DNA from: Brachypodius melanocephalos
Taxonomy: Eukaryota > Chordata > Aves > Passeriformes > Pycnonotidae
Length of the DNA stretch: 64,000 nucleotides
Direction of reading: 5' to 3'
NCBI GenBank assembly: GCA_013398615.1
Contig: VZSR01000680.1
Span: 2,199,893-2,263,892 of the forward strand
Every line of letters begins with the position of its first letter. The stretch's first letter is position 1. Shown here one piece after another: positions 11,068 through 23,900 of the stretch. Under the pieces are notes generated by a model. That model saw only the letters and a list, made by a program, of their open reading frames with translations. It did no database searches and had not been told where the DNA came from. Both the position numbers and the translations under genes were made by a program.

Positions 11068-14000
11068 AAACCACAAATATGAGAAATGAACTGGGCTTTT
11101 TTATCCTGGGGAAGTGATAAATGAGAAGGGATCTTATGGATGCATAAAAGTATCTGAAAGGTGGGTGTCGAGAGAATGGGACCAAATTCTCTTCAGTGGT
11201 GCCCAAATAGGGCAAGGGGCAGTGGGCAGATAAACTGAAACATGAGGTGTTGCATCTGAATACGAGCTGTCAGCTCACTCAAGGGTTTTCATTCAGATTT
11301 ACACAGCTGGTGTAGCACGAGCAGCCTAGGATGGATTTCTGGTGATACTCTGGAGCCATTCTAGTTCCATCAGCACTCTCATGGTTTATTCATGATACAG
11401 AGATGTCTTTGTATCACATGGATATCAGACAGGGGTGTTTGCTATTGCAAAAGTGGTTTTGCTTGGCAGGTTGCACAATAATAGCTATTAACTTTGGGAT
11501 CTTGTTTTATGTTGGACTGCCTAGGAAATAACATTTATTTTCTTTGATTAAAAAGAAGTGAAATGTAAGCTAGTGCTTTCTAATTAACTTTGTGCTGGGG
11601 AATGACTGCAAGTGAGAATGAGAGATTGTTAGAGACTTTCAGGAGGGTAAAAAAGTATTCCACAACTGTTCTGTGTGGTATAGCATCCAAAAGAGAGGAA
11701 TTAGTCTGCTGCATTTTAGTGGTTTACAGTGAAAAGAACTCATTATCCTGCAAATATCTCACTAGTTTGTACAAAGTTAATACAGGGCATGTATTTTTTA
11801 TGACTTATAATAGTACAAATATTTACAGAGGGTTTCATTCAGATGTAGTATCATTTTAGTATTAACTGTTAAGTTCTTCTTATGTAAGACCAATATTTAA
11901 GGATTGGATTTAGATATTTAATTTTACAAGATACATAGCTTTACCAAATATAAAAATATTCCTTCAGTATGTATTTTTCACCTCTGAATTGACTACAAGT
12001 TCATTGTCCCTTGGAAGATAAAGTAACATCTTTATTTGGGCTCACAGTACTTTTCACAGGCGAGATCTCAGTGCTTTTTGCCAATTCACGTGTGTCTTCT
12101 GTAATCAAAACATTGTAGTTTAGAGCTTGAATTCAGTTGTAATAAAAAACTTCAAGCAAATACTGCAATCTTAAGTGCTCACCCAATAAATTCAATTTGA
12201 GTAGTCTTCCATTTTTTTATTTTAAATTATTTAAATACTGGTTGCATACTGTTTAAATTTCCAGCAGTTTGAGGCCCAGATTAAACAGTGACCAGTGTGT
12301 TCAGCAGCAGAGGAAGGAAGATATAGCAAACTGGCTTTCTAAATGACTACTTTCAACATATCTCCATTTTAAAATATCTTAAACTTTGTCTAATTTGCTT
12401 TAACCGTCAGAGAGATTTATGATTTTGTGCAACAAATGCTCATTAAATATTTGATCTCACTTGATAATGCATAACAAGAAGTTATTTTTAGTTTAAATAT
12501 TCATAAAACTTCAAATGTCATAGTTAGAGAACCCCAAATTTATTAATGCTTTGCAAGCATATTTTGCTTGTCTCATTTTTATGGGACTATTTTCCCTTCC
12601 ATGACAGATGGGTTTCCTACCAGAAAGGATGTGGCAGTCCTGGAGCAATGTCACCCAGAGCTTGTCCCTAACCTGGCACTGAAAGGCCTTTCCAAGAGCT
12701 GATCTGCTTATATGCAGAATATTCTTGTGATAACGTTATACTTTGGCTTTGAAAAGAATTAATTACTTAGACAGCTTGATGAGACTCTAGTTTGTTGGGT
12801 TTTTTCCAAGCAATCTATTACAATTTAATTCAGTGGATATAGGAAATAAAAAGGAGAGAAAGGTGCCTCAAACACTTGTTTTATTTGTAGAGAAAAAGGG
12901 CTCTGCAAATTCAAGCAGATACATATCTGAGCTAGCTGGAGGAATTGGCTAATATTTACACATATGCTGCAGACTTTTTCATTGCATTATTTTCTTCTTT
13001 TGCCATGAAATTTGTGCCTTCTCTCTAATTATGCATCAGCTTTTGATGGAGTGTCAGTGAAGTATTATTTCTTTTTTCTTTCTCTTTTTGCAATGCCTCA
13101 TTTAACAGAACTGTTTCACATGCAGTGTCTTAAAAAATTAATGTAATATAAAATTTCTGTCTTCTTGTGGTTCATTTCCCTGGTAAAGAAGACATAAAAC
13201 ATCTTTTTCACAAACTACATTTCTCTCAGAACTTTTATAGACATGTTCCTCTCCCAGTTGATTTTTTTTCCTTTAATATCCCTTTCTAGAATTAAGTGCC
13301 TGAGCAACAAACCAACAAATTCGATTATCATCCTAGAATGTGTGCAGAGGTTGTTTTTCAGACTCTCATACACCTTTTTGTTCTTCATTTTTAAACCAGA
13401 TGAAGAAGATAGAATATTTTAATGTTAAACCAGATTAAAGCATACATAAATTAAACTTCACTCTCATTTTGTTTAAAAAAATGGTAATGGGTGCCCAAGT
13501 GAAAAGGAGAATTTATGTGCCCAGCTTTTGGCTGATCCACATAGTGAATCCTACTTCGATAGTTTTAAGGTTCAGACTCTCAGTTATGCTTCCACTTAGT
13601 TGTTTTAATAAGATGTAAATCTCAGTAAAACTACTTGTACTTACATCATATAATCCAAAACAATATTCTCTCCCATTTTTTCCTCTGTATTCTCATATTT
13701 TTCCTGATTTATCCTTAGTCTTTTTCCCCAGAATTGTGAGAAGGTCGCAAAATGGTTAGAATTTCCAGCTAGCCTTCTCTCACTCTGTGTTCTTTTGGAC
13801 TGGTGCGATTGCTTGCATTGAGGTCAGCTGTTTTAAGGTACTTACAGGATCAGATTTTTTGAGTTACAGGAGTCTTCTGTGTGCCTCTAAATGTCACTAG
13901 CTCAATTGCTTAGCATTAGATGATCAACATATACAGACATTCCCAGGCTAGTTAACAACAGCATGGAAATGGATTAGTTCTTGTGACTGCAGAACAAATA

Positions 14001-14099
14001 ATGTAACAACCAGACACTATTAATTACACGTTTCAGCACGAGGAATTTGAAGAGATGTAGATAATGGATTGCAAGACTGGTTGTTGGCTTATCAGGAGT
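11064..14099. other. AT-rich non-coding stretch with dense TAAT/ATTA motifs
   Basis: No gene: apart from one 89-codon frame at 11590-11859 there are almost no long open frames. The segment around 12180-12560 is very AT-rich with many ATTA, TTTAAA and TAAT words, a composition often seen in conserved vertebrate enhancers but also in plain AT-rich DNA. Conservation cannot be judged here. Confidence 0.4.
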
Positions 14100-16782
14100 G
14101 TTGACACCTAGAGACCAGTGAACTGGTAAATTGAAGATAACCTGGTTTTTCCCCATCTCTGGTCATTTTTTTGGCCACATAAAATTTAATGGGCTGCTGC
14201 TGTTGCCGTTTGTAGGTTCTGCCTTTCTAGGACAGGTGCTGGTTTTAATTTGTTTGGTTTTTATCAAGTCAAAAGTGAGACATGGTAAAGGCTTTTTCAA
14301 GCTGTTGATAGAATATGTTGATCCTGTCACTTGTTGACAGATTCTGTCTCTACTCTATGTAGAAGAACTTCAAGAATTCTTTAGCAGCCAATGGGAAAGT
14401 GTTAAAATGTTAATAGAGAGAGAATAGAATGTTCATGTAAGAAGGAGAGCTGTAAAGTTACACCTTTTTTTCCTTTGCTGTGCTTTTTCAGAAGTCCTTT
14501 CCAGTGTTTTTTGCCAGTGCATTCCCTTGCTTCCTCCCCATCCTCTCTCTTACATAACCTTCCCCTTCCTGAAGTGCTTTGTATTTTCTTTTTCAGAACA
14601 TGCATAATAATTTCCCTGTCTCATTCCTGTCTCTTTGCTTACATTCCTTTCCTGCTCCCCAGACCTTTAAACTCATTCTCTTATCAGAATTTGCTCCCTA
14701 TTTTTTTTTCCTTTTCAAACGAACTCCAAGCCATTTATTGTGTCCATCAGCTGAAACCCACAGCCCTGTGCTCACCCACGGCCATTGGTGGCAAATCTTG
14801 GGCTGATGGAGTGAGATAGCAAAAAACAAAAGCTGCAGGTTCTTTGTTGGAGGAAGAGGAATGTGAGAAAGGCCTCCTTTATGTTCTTTGTTTACTCTGG
14901 TGCTGCAGACTTCGTATTTTGACATCCTACTACCTTACCTGTGAAAAAGTTACCATGGACTGTTACCTTGACAGGCTAGGTAAACACATGGAAAAGGATT
15001 CAGCAATTACCAAACTACTGTATCCTGACAGGGACCTGAGTGAATACCACAAAAGGATTTTCCTAGTTAAATTATAGGGATCTGTGAGTCCTCTATCAGA
15101 ATATGTATTGCATAAACTCCTGTGATACTTAACCACTAAAAAAGAGAACATGTGTGATAGCATCTTCCCAGCTGTTGTCCTGCAAAGCATGTCAGAAAGT
15201 AAGCCTTGTACCAGACTAACTCCTGGAAAAGCAGGAGCTGATTTAAAATAAAAATCTAAGTGTAATGGCAGAAGATCCATTAGAATCTGCTGTAGCATAC
15301 ATTTGTAAACTTAATGTGAATTAAATGGCAGAATCAGAGTGAATACATGTATAGTAGGATCCATATTCTTTTCATTAAGGCTATACCTGCATTAAAATAG
15401 TAGATGGGAAAAACAAAGGGTATGTTCATTATTTCTACCTTGCCTTATAATGTCAAAACTTCCTAAAGGGCCTGCCTCAGCCTAAGCATAAAGGAAATAA
15501 GTGACACAAGCATTGGTTCCTTTACCCTTCAGTGCAGTTATTTGAATGACCACATTTTTTAGCCAAGGGTTCTTATTTTTAGGTCATTTATTAGGTGCCA
15601 TTCTGAAAGCATTGTCCCTGTTGCTTAGGGAGTTCCAGCTAATTACATTTTTTTGCCACCTGTATTTGGCTGTCACCTTTGATATAACTGTGTGTGTGAT
15701 TTACCTCCAGACATGGTGCACCATCCTAGCAGTGCGTCGCTGCAGAAGAAATGTAATATTGTAGCCAGGTAATGATAGTTTATGTCAATTTTTGCCTGCT
15801 TTTAACCTTGTTCTGCACTAACTGAATGACTGCCATTAGCATTATTGAAAGTTTGTTTCAAAAAGTGAGTTTCTTATCAGGGGCTTTAGAAAGAAGCTTC
15901 TAAGAGCTGAGTTTTGATCAGCCTAGGAAAGTAAGGAAAAGTTCAGTAGGGTTTTGTACAGCATTACAGATTCATGAGGTCTGAGGGGAAGGAGTCAAGG
16001 AGTGCTTATCACAGGGAGAGGACTGACTGCTTCCATTTTTGTTGTAATCTCTCTAAAAGAAGAAATTGCACCTAGATCTTGTGGACTGTGTGACTCTTAT
16101 GAGTCCATTGGGATAAAGCTCACAGGAAGCAAAGAAATGAAACACAGTGGCAATTTTCAAAAGAAAGAATGATGTTACTGGTACCTCAGAGTGAATACCT
16201 GTGACAGTGCTGCCTTCAGTGAAGAGAACTCATTGCATGCATTAGCCTTCATAACTCTGCTGTTTCGTGCTCTGATGAGCTTTTATCTTACATTCACACT
16301 CCCGCCAGCTGAGAGAAAGGTGAACTCTGGAAAAGTGATGGGAAGGGGGCCACATTGCCAATCTGCACCAAAGATTTTTCAGTAGGATTCCTCTACTTGC
16401 TGAGCCCAGGTTGATGCCACCACAGTAGAAGCTGCAGGCTCTCTCCTATTCCTAACCATCCATGTTTCACACGTGGTTTTAGGGAATGCAAAGGGTACAT
16501 GATGTTGCACTCACAGTATCTACATTTAATTGCAGGGAATTGCTGGCTGAAAGCCAAGTGCATGAGTCTTAGTCTCAGTGGAGAAGGTGTGACTATTTTA
16601 TACCTCAAAGCAGAATTTCAGTTCCCTACATCAGTTCTGCTGTCTGATCTTTCTGGGTGCTGTTAGTTACTCACAGTTCTTCTTTTAGGGAATCTGCACT
16701 TTGTGGTGTACTGTGTTTGACATGAAGTATCTCGTACAGCAGCAGGGGAAGGAGAGAATTACATAATATAGATTTTGCATAA
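14100..16782. other. Non-coding stretch
   Basis: Between 14400 and 14820 a pyrimidine-rich plus strand gives several overlapping frames (up to 114 codons) rich in Phe, Ser, Leu and Pro, and a minus frame rich in Lys and Arg. That is the expected artefact of a skewed composition. A further minus frame (14963-15298, 111 codons) has no recognised domain. No gene is called. Confidence 0.4.
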
Positions 16783-16823
16783 ATAATATTACTTAATAAT
16801 TACTTAATATTTAATAATTACTT
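16783..16823. repeat. AT-rich near-tandem repeat
   Basis: Two to three imperfect copies of an ACTTAATAATT-like unit follow one another. Short and probably a low-complexity expansion. Confidence 0.6.
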
Positions 16824-19800
16824 TCTCCTATTAGTAAATATGAGGCTCTTTTTGTTAGGGCTCATCTTCATTCTTAACATCCTGCAGTGTTTGTGTGCTC
16901 TGTCTGTCTAGGTCAGAGCTGGTTTCATAGGTTGCTGGAAAAGAAACCAGAATTACCTCTTTTTGGCACTGACTTTTAGCTCTTGAAGAAGTATCACTTA
17001 TTTTGCCAAGCTTTTCCTTCCTGCCTGCTTGACCAGACAGACTGTGACTGAATGAAACCACCACAGCTGTAGGAAAAAAAAAACTCTGATGACTAAATTA
17101 GTGCATGGTATTTTTAAATAACTACTGAGCAGCTCCACATCTGCCACACACCCCAAAGAAAAAGAAGTTCAGGATGATGCCTGCCATGCCTGCCATCCTG
17201 TCTGCCTCTGGTAGCAATATCCTGTGTGTACTCCCCCAGTGCTGTCTGTCACCAGCTGCCGCGTCTGAGAGTCAGTCTCACGGGGTTGTTCACTTGGTTT
17301 AATGCTCAGTTCAGCCACTGGAGAGCCAGAATGGGAAATAAGAACATCATGGAGGTTGTTCACAACCTTGAAGGTTCTTATCTGTCACTGGAATTGTGGC
17401 ATTGGGATGCCAGATCTCCATTTTGGTGTTTCATTTCCCATCTTCGCTGTCAATGCTCAGATCCCAATGCTATGACTAAATAAATATTTTTTTCCCATCC
17501 CACCCTGCTGCCCTCTGTGTGGGACAATCCAGGTTGACAGAATTACACTCATTCTCATGTTTAGCTGCAGTTATCTCAAATGAACATTTTGCTTAGTCTT
17601 TGCATTTTTATCACTGCCAGCTGCAGCCCCCAGAAGAATGTAATATTCAACAATGAACTGCGTATTGTGAAAAAATGAAGCAGACACCTCATCATCATCT
17701 GCTGATTTTAGGAGCAAAGGAAGTTTTTTTTAATAGTTCATACTAAGTTGTAACTCCTGCCGACAAGTGCAGTGCATTTTGATTCCTATCAGAAATTAAA
17801 GGCTTGCTGAGTGAAAGACATCTTTGCTTTTCTCAAAAACTCCGTAAGTAAAAAGATTTTCCTCCATGCCCTGCTCCTAATATCAGTATTCCGAGGTCTC
17901 TGTGGCCATCCAACACCTGCCTGAGACTCCGTGTGAAGTCAGCCTTGGCCAATCATGAAATAACCTTAGGTGGTTGCACAGAGAAGCTTAATGCCAAAAA
18001 AGCAAATACAGGTGGAAGTCCTCCAAATCCAGCAATCCACGAAAGTCCTCCCTCCCTCTGCTCTGCGGAGGCTGTGGCAGAACTGTTCCACCGGAGTGTT
18101 GTGAGCACATCTGGGCACCTGCTGCCTGGCCACTGCTCTCCTGCTTTAGAGCTTGTGTTCAGGCTGGTTTCTGGAAATCCTGTGGGAGGGAAAAGTGCTG
18201 TGTGACAGACAGACACGGCCTTTTCAGTGCAAAGGGAGATAAGGGAAATTGGAGAAGTCATTTAATATCAAACTTCGTTGTGATGTCTGCTTCACAGTTT
18301 GTGATGTTGTAAATCTTGAAGCAGAAAGAAAAAATCAGACTGCTCTGTGAGACATTGCATGGACTTAGTCTGGCCTGTGTTTTATTATTTTTTTAAAAAG
18401 TGTTTTATTCTTTACACATTATTCTCTGCCACATTCTGATTGGATTGTGATTGTGAAGTTCAAAAGAAGACAGACACCTGCCTATTTTAAATGGCTGTTG
18501 AAATTGATTGACCAGCAAGTGGTTAATCTAAATTTAAGCTGAACTGAAAAATCCTTATTCATTAGTAATAGTCACTGTTAAATCTTTACGTTCAGTATTA
18601 AAGTCAGTGTTAACTTTTATTCAGTACTGAAAGGCAGCATTGCATTTTCTTGTGCCTTTAAATGGCAGGTCTGTGATGAATGAAATCCAGCATGCTGCCT
18701 CCTTGGGCACCATGGGATCCGAATTTGAAGTGCAGAGACTTGTGCCCTGAGCTTTCCCAGCAGAAGGGAAAATGGTGCCAACTCTAGCAGGTGTGTGGCA
18801 CCAAGAACTGCGTACTGAGGCCACTGGATTTCGTGTCATGGCACCTGGTGTAGCAGAATAAGTTAGTTCATATTTCTGTCACAAAGGAGCTCAACTATCA
18901 TCTAGTCCAAGTAATCCTTGTTAGGTTACACTGAACATTCTACAGAAGCTGTGAAGCAAACCAAACTGGGAAACACTTGCTATTGTTTTTTTTTTATTTT
19001 TGAAGTGACATAAATATAGATCTGATAAAATTTGTGAATGTGCACTGTCCTGTAAAAATAGAAGAATAAGTGTTAGCCTTGGATTTCATTTTGATTTAGA
19101 AAGTTTGAAGCGTTAATGTTTCTGGGTTCATTTAAGGTACCTATTTGAGAATTCCTACCCATGTTGACCACCTCTCCATGCAGTACTGGCACTGGGAACT
19201 GTTTTGCAAATGTTTCTTACCCATTTAATTCCACATAGTACCCAATTTGTTAACAGAGAATTTCATGGGTATATAAACGTACTATTTGTGGTGTGCAGCC
19301 TAATGCAGTTAAACATTTATTTTTAACTTTGCATAAAGACACAATATTAAAAGATTAAATAACAAATATTTAGCTGAGAGTGAAGTGAATGTAGATATTT
19401 GCTTGTCCTAGGCTGGAGTGTTATGAACTAGAAGTTCAGAACGAAATGAGAAACTATCATATAACAGAAGTAGTATGTGGTTAAGAGATATAAGGCCAGG
19501 CAACAAAACTATCTGAATTACAGTATTTAATATCCTGTCTTGGCATAACACCAATGGCTGTTATGTGTTTTGGTGCAAATTGTTCATACCTGTTCACTTT
19601 AAGTCCGCTCCCCTCAGTTTTGGAATATTCTCCTCTTCTCCCATTTAACTAAAGGTACGTGTAAGCACTAAATATGAAACTCAGGACAGCTGTAATGGTA
19701 TTCCTGGTGATTCAGTAGACAGCACAGCTATCAAACACTGATGCCCAAGGCTAGAATTTGCAACTAAATCTGCTAATTAGGTTAAGAGCTAAAATACCAG

Positions 19801-21740
19801 TAGGTGCCTATCTGCATCCTTAGGCACCTAAGTACCTTTAAAATATAGCCCCATAGCCGCTCTTTTATTTGCAGAACAGCAATGATAATCATTCCTTGCT
19901 TTGCAATTATCCCAGGAAGACAAGACCATGAAGTGTCTCAACAGCACTATAAAAGGGGCCAGAAAGGAGAGGATCCTTCCTGTATCAGTCTCTTTTGCTC
20001 CTGGTTAAGGCAGCCCGTGGTGCTGACTCTGGTGTGTGCACTAACAGCTCTGCTCCTGGCACAGCACCCCTTCAGCTTGTTCAGAGCATAATCCATAGAG
20101 ATGGTGTCAAGATTCAGGGGAGGTTATGGAAGGAGCATGCTCTATTTTGTGTTGCATGTTTTAAATGGTCAGTACTTCTGACTCTCTTAAAAGCCACCAT
20201 TTTTACACGAGTTGAGGTGGGAAAATTGCCAATCTGACTGTTGCTCTTAAGACAACTGTGGATAGGAGTGGGTTTGTACCACGCTGGTTGTATGGACAGT
20301 CGCTGGGATTTCCCTGTGCTCTCACTGGTTCCATGGCACTGACTATGGCCAGTACTGTGCTTTCTGTCCCATTCCTGTTTCAGGTTCTGTGTGCTTAATG
20401 ACTCTTGGCAGGGGGGAAGCTGGGAGCAATATCTGCTTTTCAGCTGACTCTCCTTCAGAACCAGAAGGATCTTTTGCTTAGCAACTCACAAGCCTGTGTG
20501 GAAGAAATAGTGCTTAAAACAAAGCTAAATGGGTAATGTCACCTACATGAACAAAAAGTAAAAGTGTTGTAAAAAGAGGTCCTGAAGGGTTTATAAATGT
20601 GCCCCTGTCTGTGGCTCATATGGGAGCATTGCCTTTATAAAGGAAATACATTGAGACTGCAGATTTTTATACTGACTGTATGAAATTAATGGGTTATTTT
20701 AAGGAGAAATGAAACTAAATTCTTCTTATTGTTCTATTATAGATCTAGAAGTACTGGTTTGAAGATTTTATTTGCCTCAGATTAATTCTAACATGATTAA
20801 TATGTGTCTGGAAACAGAATATTTTTAATATCCCAGCTGAAAAGCAGTTGTGTTTTAACTACAGGAAATAAATTCTTTTTCTTCCCTAATCATGGGGTCT
20901 TTTTTTTTTTTTTCAGTTATTTTGATAATGCTACATTTAAGTTTTCTACATTTAATCAAACCATTTGAAGCTGGTTGTTAGGTCACTGGCCTTCTTTTAT
21001 ATATGGAAGGAACCAGTATAGGTTAAGATAACTTCATGGAAGAATTAGTAATTATTTTAATTACGGCAGCTGTGTTTTAAGTTGTAATAAAGGGGTGGTG
21101 CACATTCTCTTACAGATTTACATGCCCACATCTGCATTTCAGAACATACTTCTGCACATGAATAGTTTGGTTATTACCATTAATAAAAAACCATATTCAA
21201 GATTTTTAAAAGCTGATTTTAAATTTCAAAGTAGGAATAATTTTTTTCAGAGTTTTCCAGCACCAGCTCTATAGTTGAAAGAAATACAAAGATTTGTAGT
21301 TTGCAAAGTCAAATGAAATTCTTAATTAAAAAAGAGTATTATGTGAAAAGATGACCAAGATGCCTATTGTCTTCTAATACACCCTAGAATAGGTAGAAAA
21401 CTATTTCCCAAAGGTTTGCAGACTTGAAAAGTATTTAGTGCAGATGATGAACATGAAGAGTAGGATGGGTTCCTGCATGACAGGCTCTGCCTTTGAAATA
21501 TGAGATGACAAATCATTTTGTTAAATGGATTAGTTGGCAAAGCCTGGGAAATAAGTTTAAAAGTGCACGTTAAAAAATGTAGTCTAGAAGTTCTCCAAGT
21601 AGGTTCCTAACTGGAGAGCTTTGAGAGAGGGGGGAGGCAGGTGCAACAGGACTTGAGAAATGATGATATTACTCCCAAACACTGAAATGGAAATCAGCAA
21701 TAGAGAGTTGGGGCTGAGGCGGAAATAAGAAAAGGAACCT
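16824..21740. other. Non-coding stretch
   Basis: Opposed frames of 90-102 codons at 17933-18261 lie in a slightly GC-richer segment with a few CpGs but show no domain. The remainder is AT-rich with T runs near 18985 and 20900. A string near 18890 recalls the 3' tail of CR1 in antisense, but it is too short to call. Confidence 0.4.
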
Positions 21741-21772
21741 CTTTTTTCTTTTCTTTTTTTTTTTTTTTTTTT
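21741..21772. repeat. T-rich tract with 19-nt T run
   Basis: A CTTTTTTCTTTTC prefix followed by about 19 T (21754-21772). Simple-sequence DNA. The Lys-rich minus frame across it (21584-21850) is an artefact. Confidence 0.85.
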
Positions 21773-22440
21773 CTCATAAGGATTGAAGAAATACTCTAAT
21801 GTTTTTCTGTCTTTAATTTGAGTTACATAATATGCGACATACTCTGTCATAGTAGATGCTTTGTCAGTAAAGTTACCTAGAAAAAGAACACACTCATTTT
21901 AAACATAATAATTAATTGAAAGTGCAGAGAAGCTCCTAAATGAAGAAATAGAGGAATGAAAGAGATTAGTTATATGAGGTAGGGCGTAAATAAGGACAGA
22001 CATAATAAAAAATACATAAATTATTAGTGGTGTACAGAAGGTGAACTGGGAGGGTTTTTTTCCCTGTCTTCAGTATAAGAATTTAGCAACATTCACAATG
22101 CAGTGAAATGTTACAAAGAAAAAAAAATTGCCCTTTCAAACAATGTCTGCAGATTACCTGAAGATGTTCTTGAATTCGGATGTGCAGAGAATATTGTGGA
22201 AGCACAGAATGAAGTTTAGAAAATGCCAGTGGCTGGTGGTTCACTGATGTGTGATGCCATTCCTTGGTTTTCTGCAGCTCAGGATATGTCTCCTGGTGTT
22301 TAACTATGTAGTTACTTAAAAAAACAAAGGAAACCATGTGGGACACGTGCAGTATAAACACTCTCTACTGCAAGTTTAAATAGATTTAAAATCTCGGAGA
22401 GGAGATCTCATGGTAACAGACTGTAACTTTTTTGGATATT
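21773..22440. other. Non-coding stretch
   Basis: AT-rich sequence with no gene, repeat or structured element that I can recognise. The 92-codon minus frame at 22083-22361 has no domain. Confidence 0.4.
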
Positions 22441-22900
22441 GTTTTTGCTGCAGAGTGTCTGGTGTCCAGCCGGGAGGTGATTCCAGGGGTGCTGCCCCTG
22501 GGTGCCGTGGTGACAGGGGCAGTGGCCATCTCAGGCTGAGGGCTGTGAGGCCAGGCTGTGGCTGTCCCGAGGGATGATGTGGCTCTGGGCCAGCCTGCTG
22601 TGCCCATGGGAGAAGGGACAGCAGGGCTCATGCCCCTGTTCCCTGTGCAGCTGCACCTGGCTAGAATGGGAGCCTTGGGATGTGTTGTATAGCCATGCAT
22701 CCATTCATTCAGGCTCTCAGCCGCTTCCCAGGACTGGGTTCTGGGAGAAGTTTGGCCCTTCTGTTTTTACATTCAGAGTTTCACAGCGAGTTCAGCTTTG
22801 GCTACTTCAAGGCCTCTAAAATATCTCTGGAGTTTGGCAGTGGCCCTGGAGAAACCCCTGGCAGCCAGCTCCCCGTATGAGCCTGACCTGTTCCACCCCA
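22441..22900. other. GC-rich patch, no recognised gene
   Basis: Composition rises sharply, with many CAGG/CCTG words and a few CpGs. Overlapping frames of 66-104 codons occur on both strands but show only Pro/Ala/Thr-biased sequence on the minus strand. It could be a decayed GC-rich repeat or an exon of a non-coding RNA. It does not match CR1 sequence that I recognise. Confidence 0.3.
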
Positions 22901-23649
22901 GCTCTGAGTCTGCACATGAGCTTGGGGTTTGTTCTCACTCAACAGAGGGTAGAGCCTTAAAGTAACAGTTTCCAGAAAGATGGGTCAGAATCAAGGTCCA
23001 TCGATTCCAGTGAGGAAGTGCCTCTCCTGGATGGATCCCCTCACCTTACTATGATGTTGGGCACATTTGCTATAATCTCTCTTTCTCCCCAGAGGGGATT
23101 TTCCCGTACGTACACACGTGTTTTCACATAAATAAAATTAGGATTGATACCTTAAATATCAAATGACATAGTATATCCACTCGGTTCAAGATGTAGCTAC
23201 TTGTAGCAGTCATTAAAGGTCAGTATTTGTCAGGAGTATTACCTGTCTGTAACAAATTTGTTTGAGGAGGTTTACGGGGTGATATGTGATGGGGGACAGA
23301 TCAGGGCAGGGTTGATACACTATGTTGAAATATGTGCTTGCCTCTGTGTATCCTTAAAGAGAATAAAGGAATTTCCTTTCCAGGGAAAAGGAAAAAGAAA
23401 AATAAAGAAAGAAAAACTGTAGCTTCCAGGGAATTCAGAGTAGGAAAACTTTAAATCTGTCAGCAGTGGCCATATTTGGAGATTTTTCAAGCAATGCATG
23501 AAATAATTTTCACTGAGCTAGAGAATAGCGGTATTGGGTAAAGAACATCCAGCTTGAACTTTCCAAGCTCTCAGTGCCCTGCTCTCCTTTTCAAAGCACT
23601 GCAGCAAGACTTGAATATTGTTTGGGAAGTGTTTTTCCATTCTCCATTT
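22901..23649. other. Non-coding stretch
   Basis: No gene or repeat recognised. It ends at the old CR1 fragment. Confidence 0.4.
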
Positions 23650-23900
23650 GCAGAGTACAGCATCACAGAAAGTAGGATTCAAAGAGCCCCCCAGATGTTA
23701 TGTTGGCCACTCCTTTGCCTGGAGAGGGGATAAACTGTACTTACTTCATTCCCAACAGATGCCTGTCTAACCTATTCATAAAAACTTCTAATGAGTGAGA
23801 TCCCAGTCTCCTGGGAAGATCTGTGGCAATGCTTCATGCTGTTAATCCTTAAGTTTTTCTCCCCCCTGCCCGAGTAGCCAAAACCTCCCCACATCATTCA
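23650..23900 (-). mobile_element. Old CR1 LINE 3' fragment, antisense
   Basis: Read left to right this follows the antisense order of CR1 3' ends: a CATCACAGAAAG-like tail, then a stretch equivalent to the 'cctgtctaacctattcataaaa' zone, a 'gagatcccagtctcctgggaa' zone and a 'TTAAGTTTTTCtcc' zone. The similarity is clear in order and wording but well diverged, with small gaps, so this is an older insertion than the two other CR1 copies. Only the 3' part (end of ORF2 and 3' UTR) is visible; the 5' side fades near 23900. CR1 elements retrotranspose by reverse transcription from the 3' end and are usually 5' truncated, as here. The family match is from memory of CR1 sequence, not from a database search. 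Confidence 0.6.

Noticed and set aside
14400..14925. Frames of 67-114 codons on both strands
   Set aside because: They follow from pyrimidine skew of the plus strand (Phe/Ser/Leu one way, Lys/Arg/Glu the other).
18880..18920. Antisense CR1 tail suggested by 'atcatctagtccaa'
   Set aside because: The similarity covers about 15-20 bases with no continuing CR1 order on either side.
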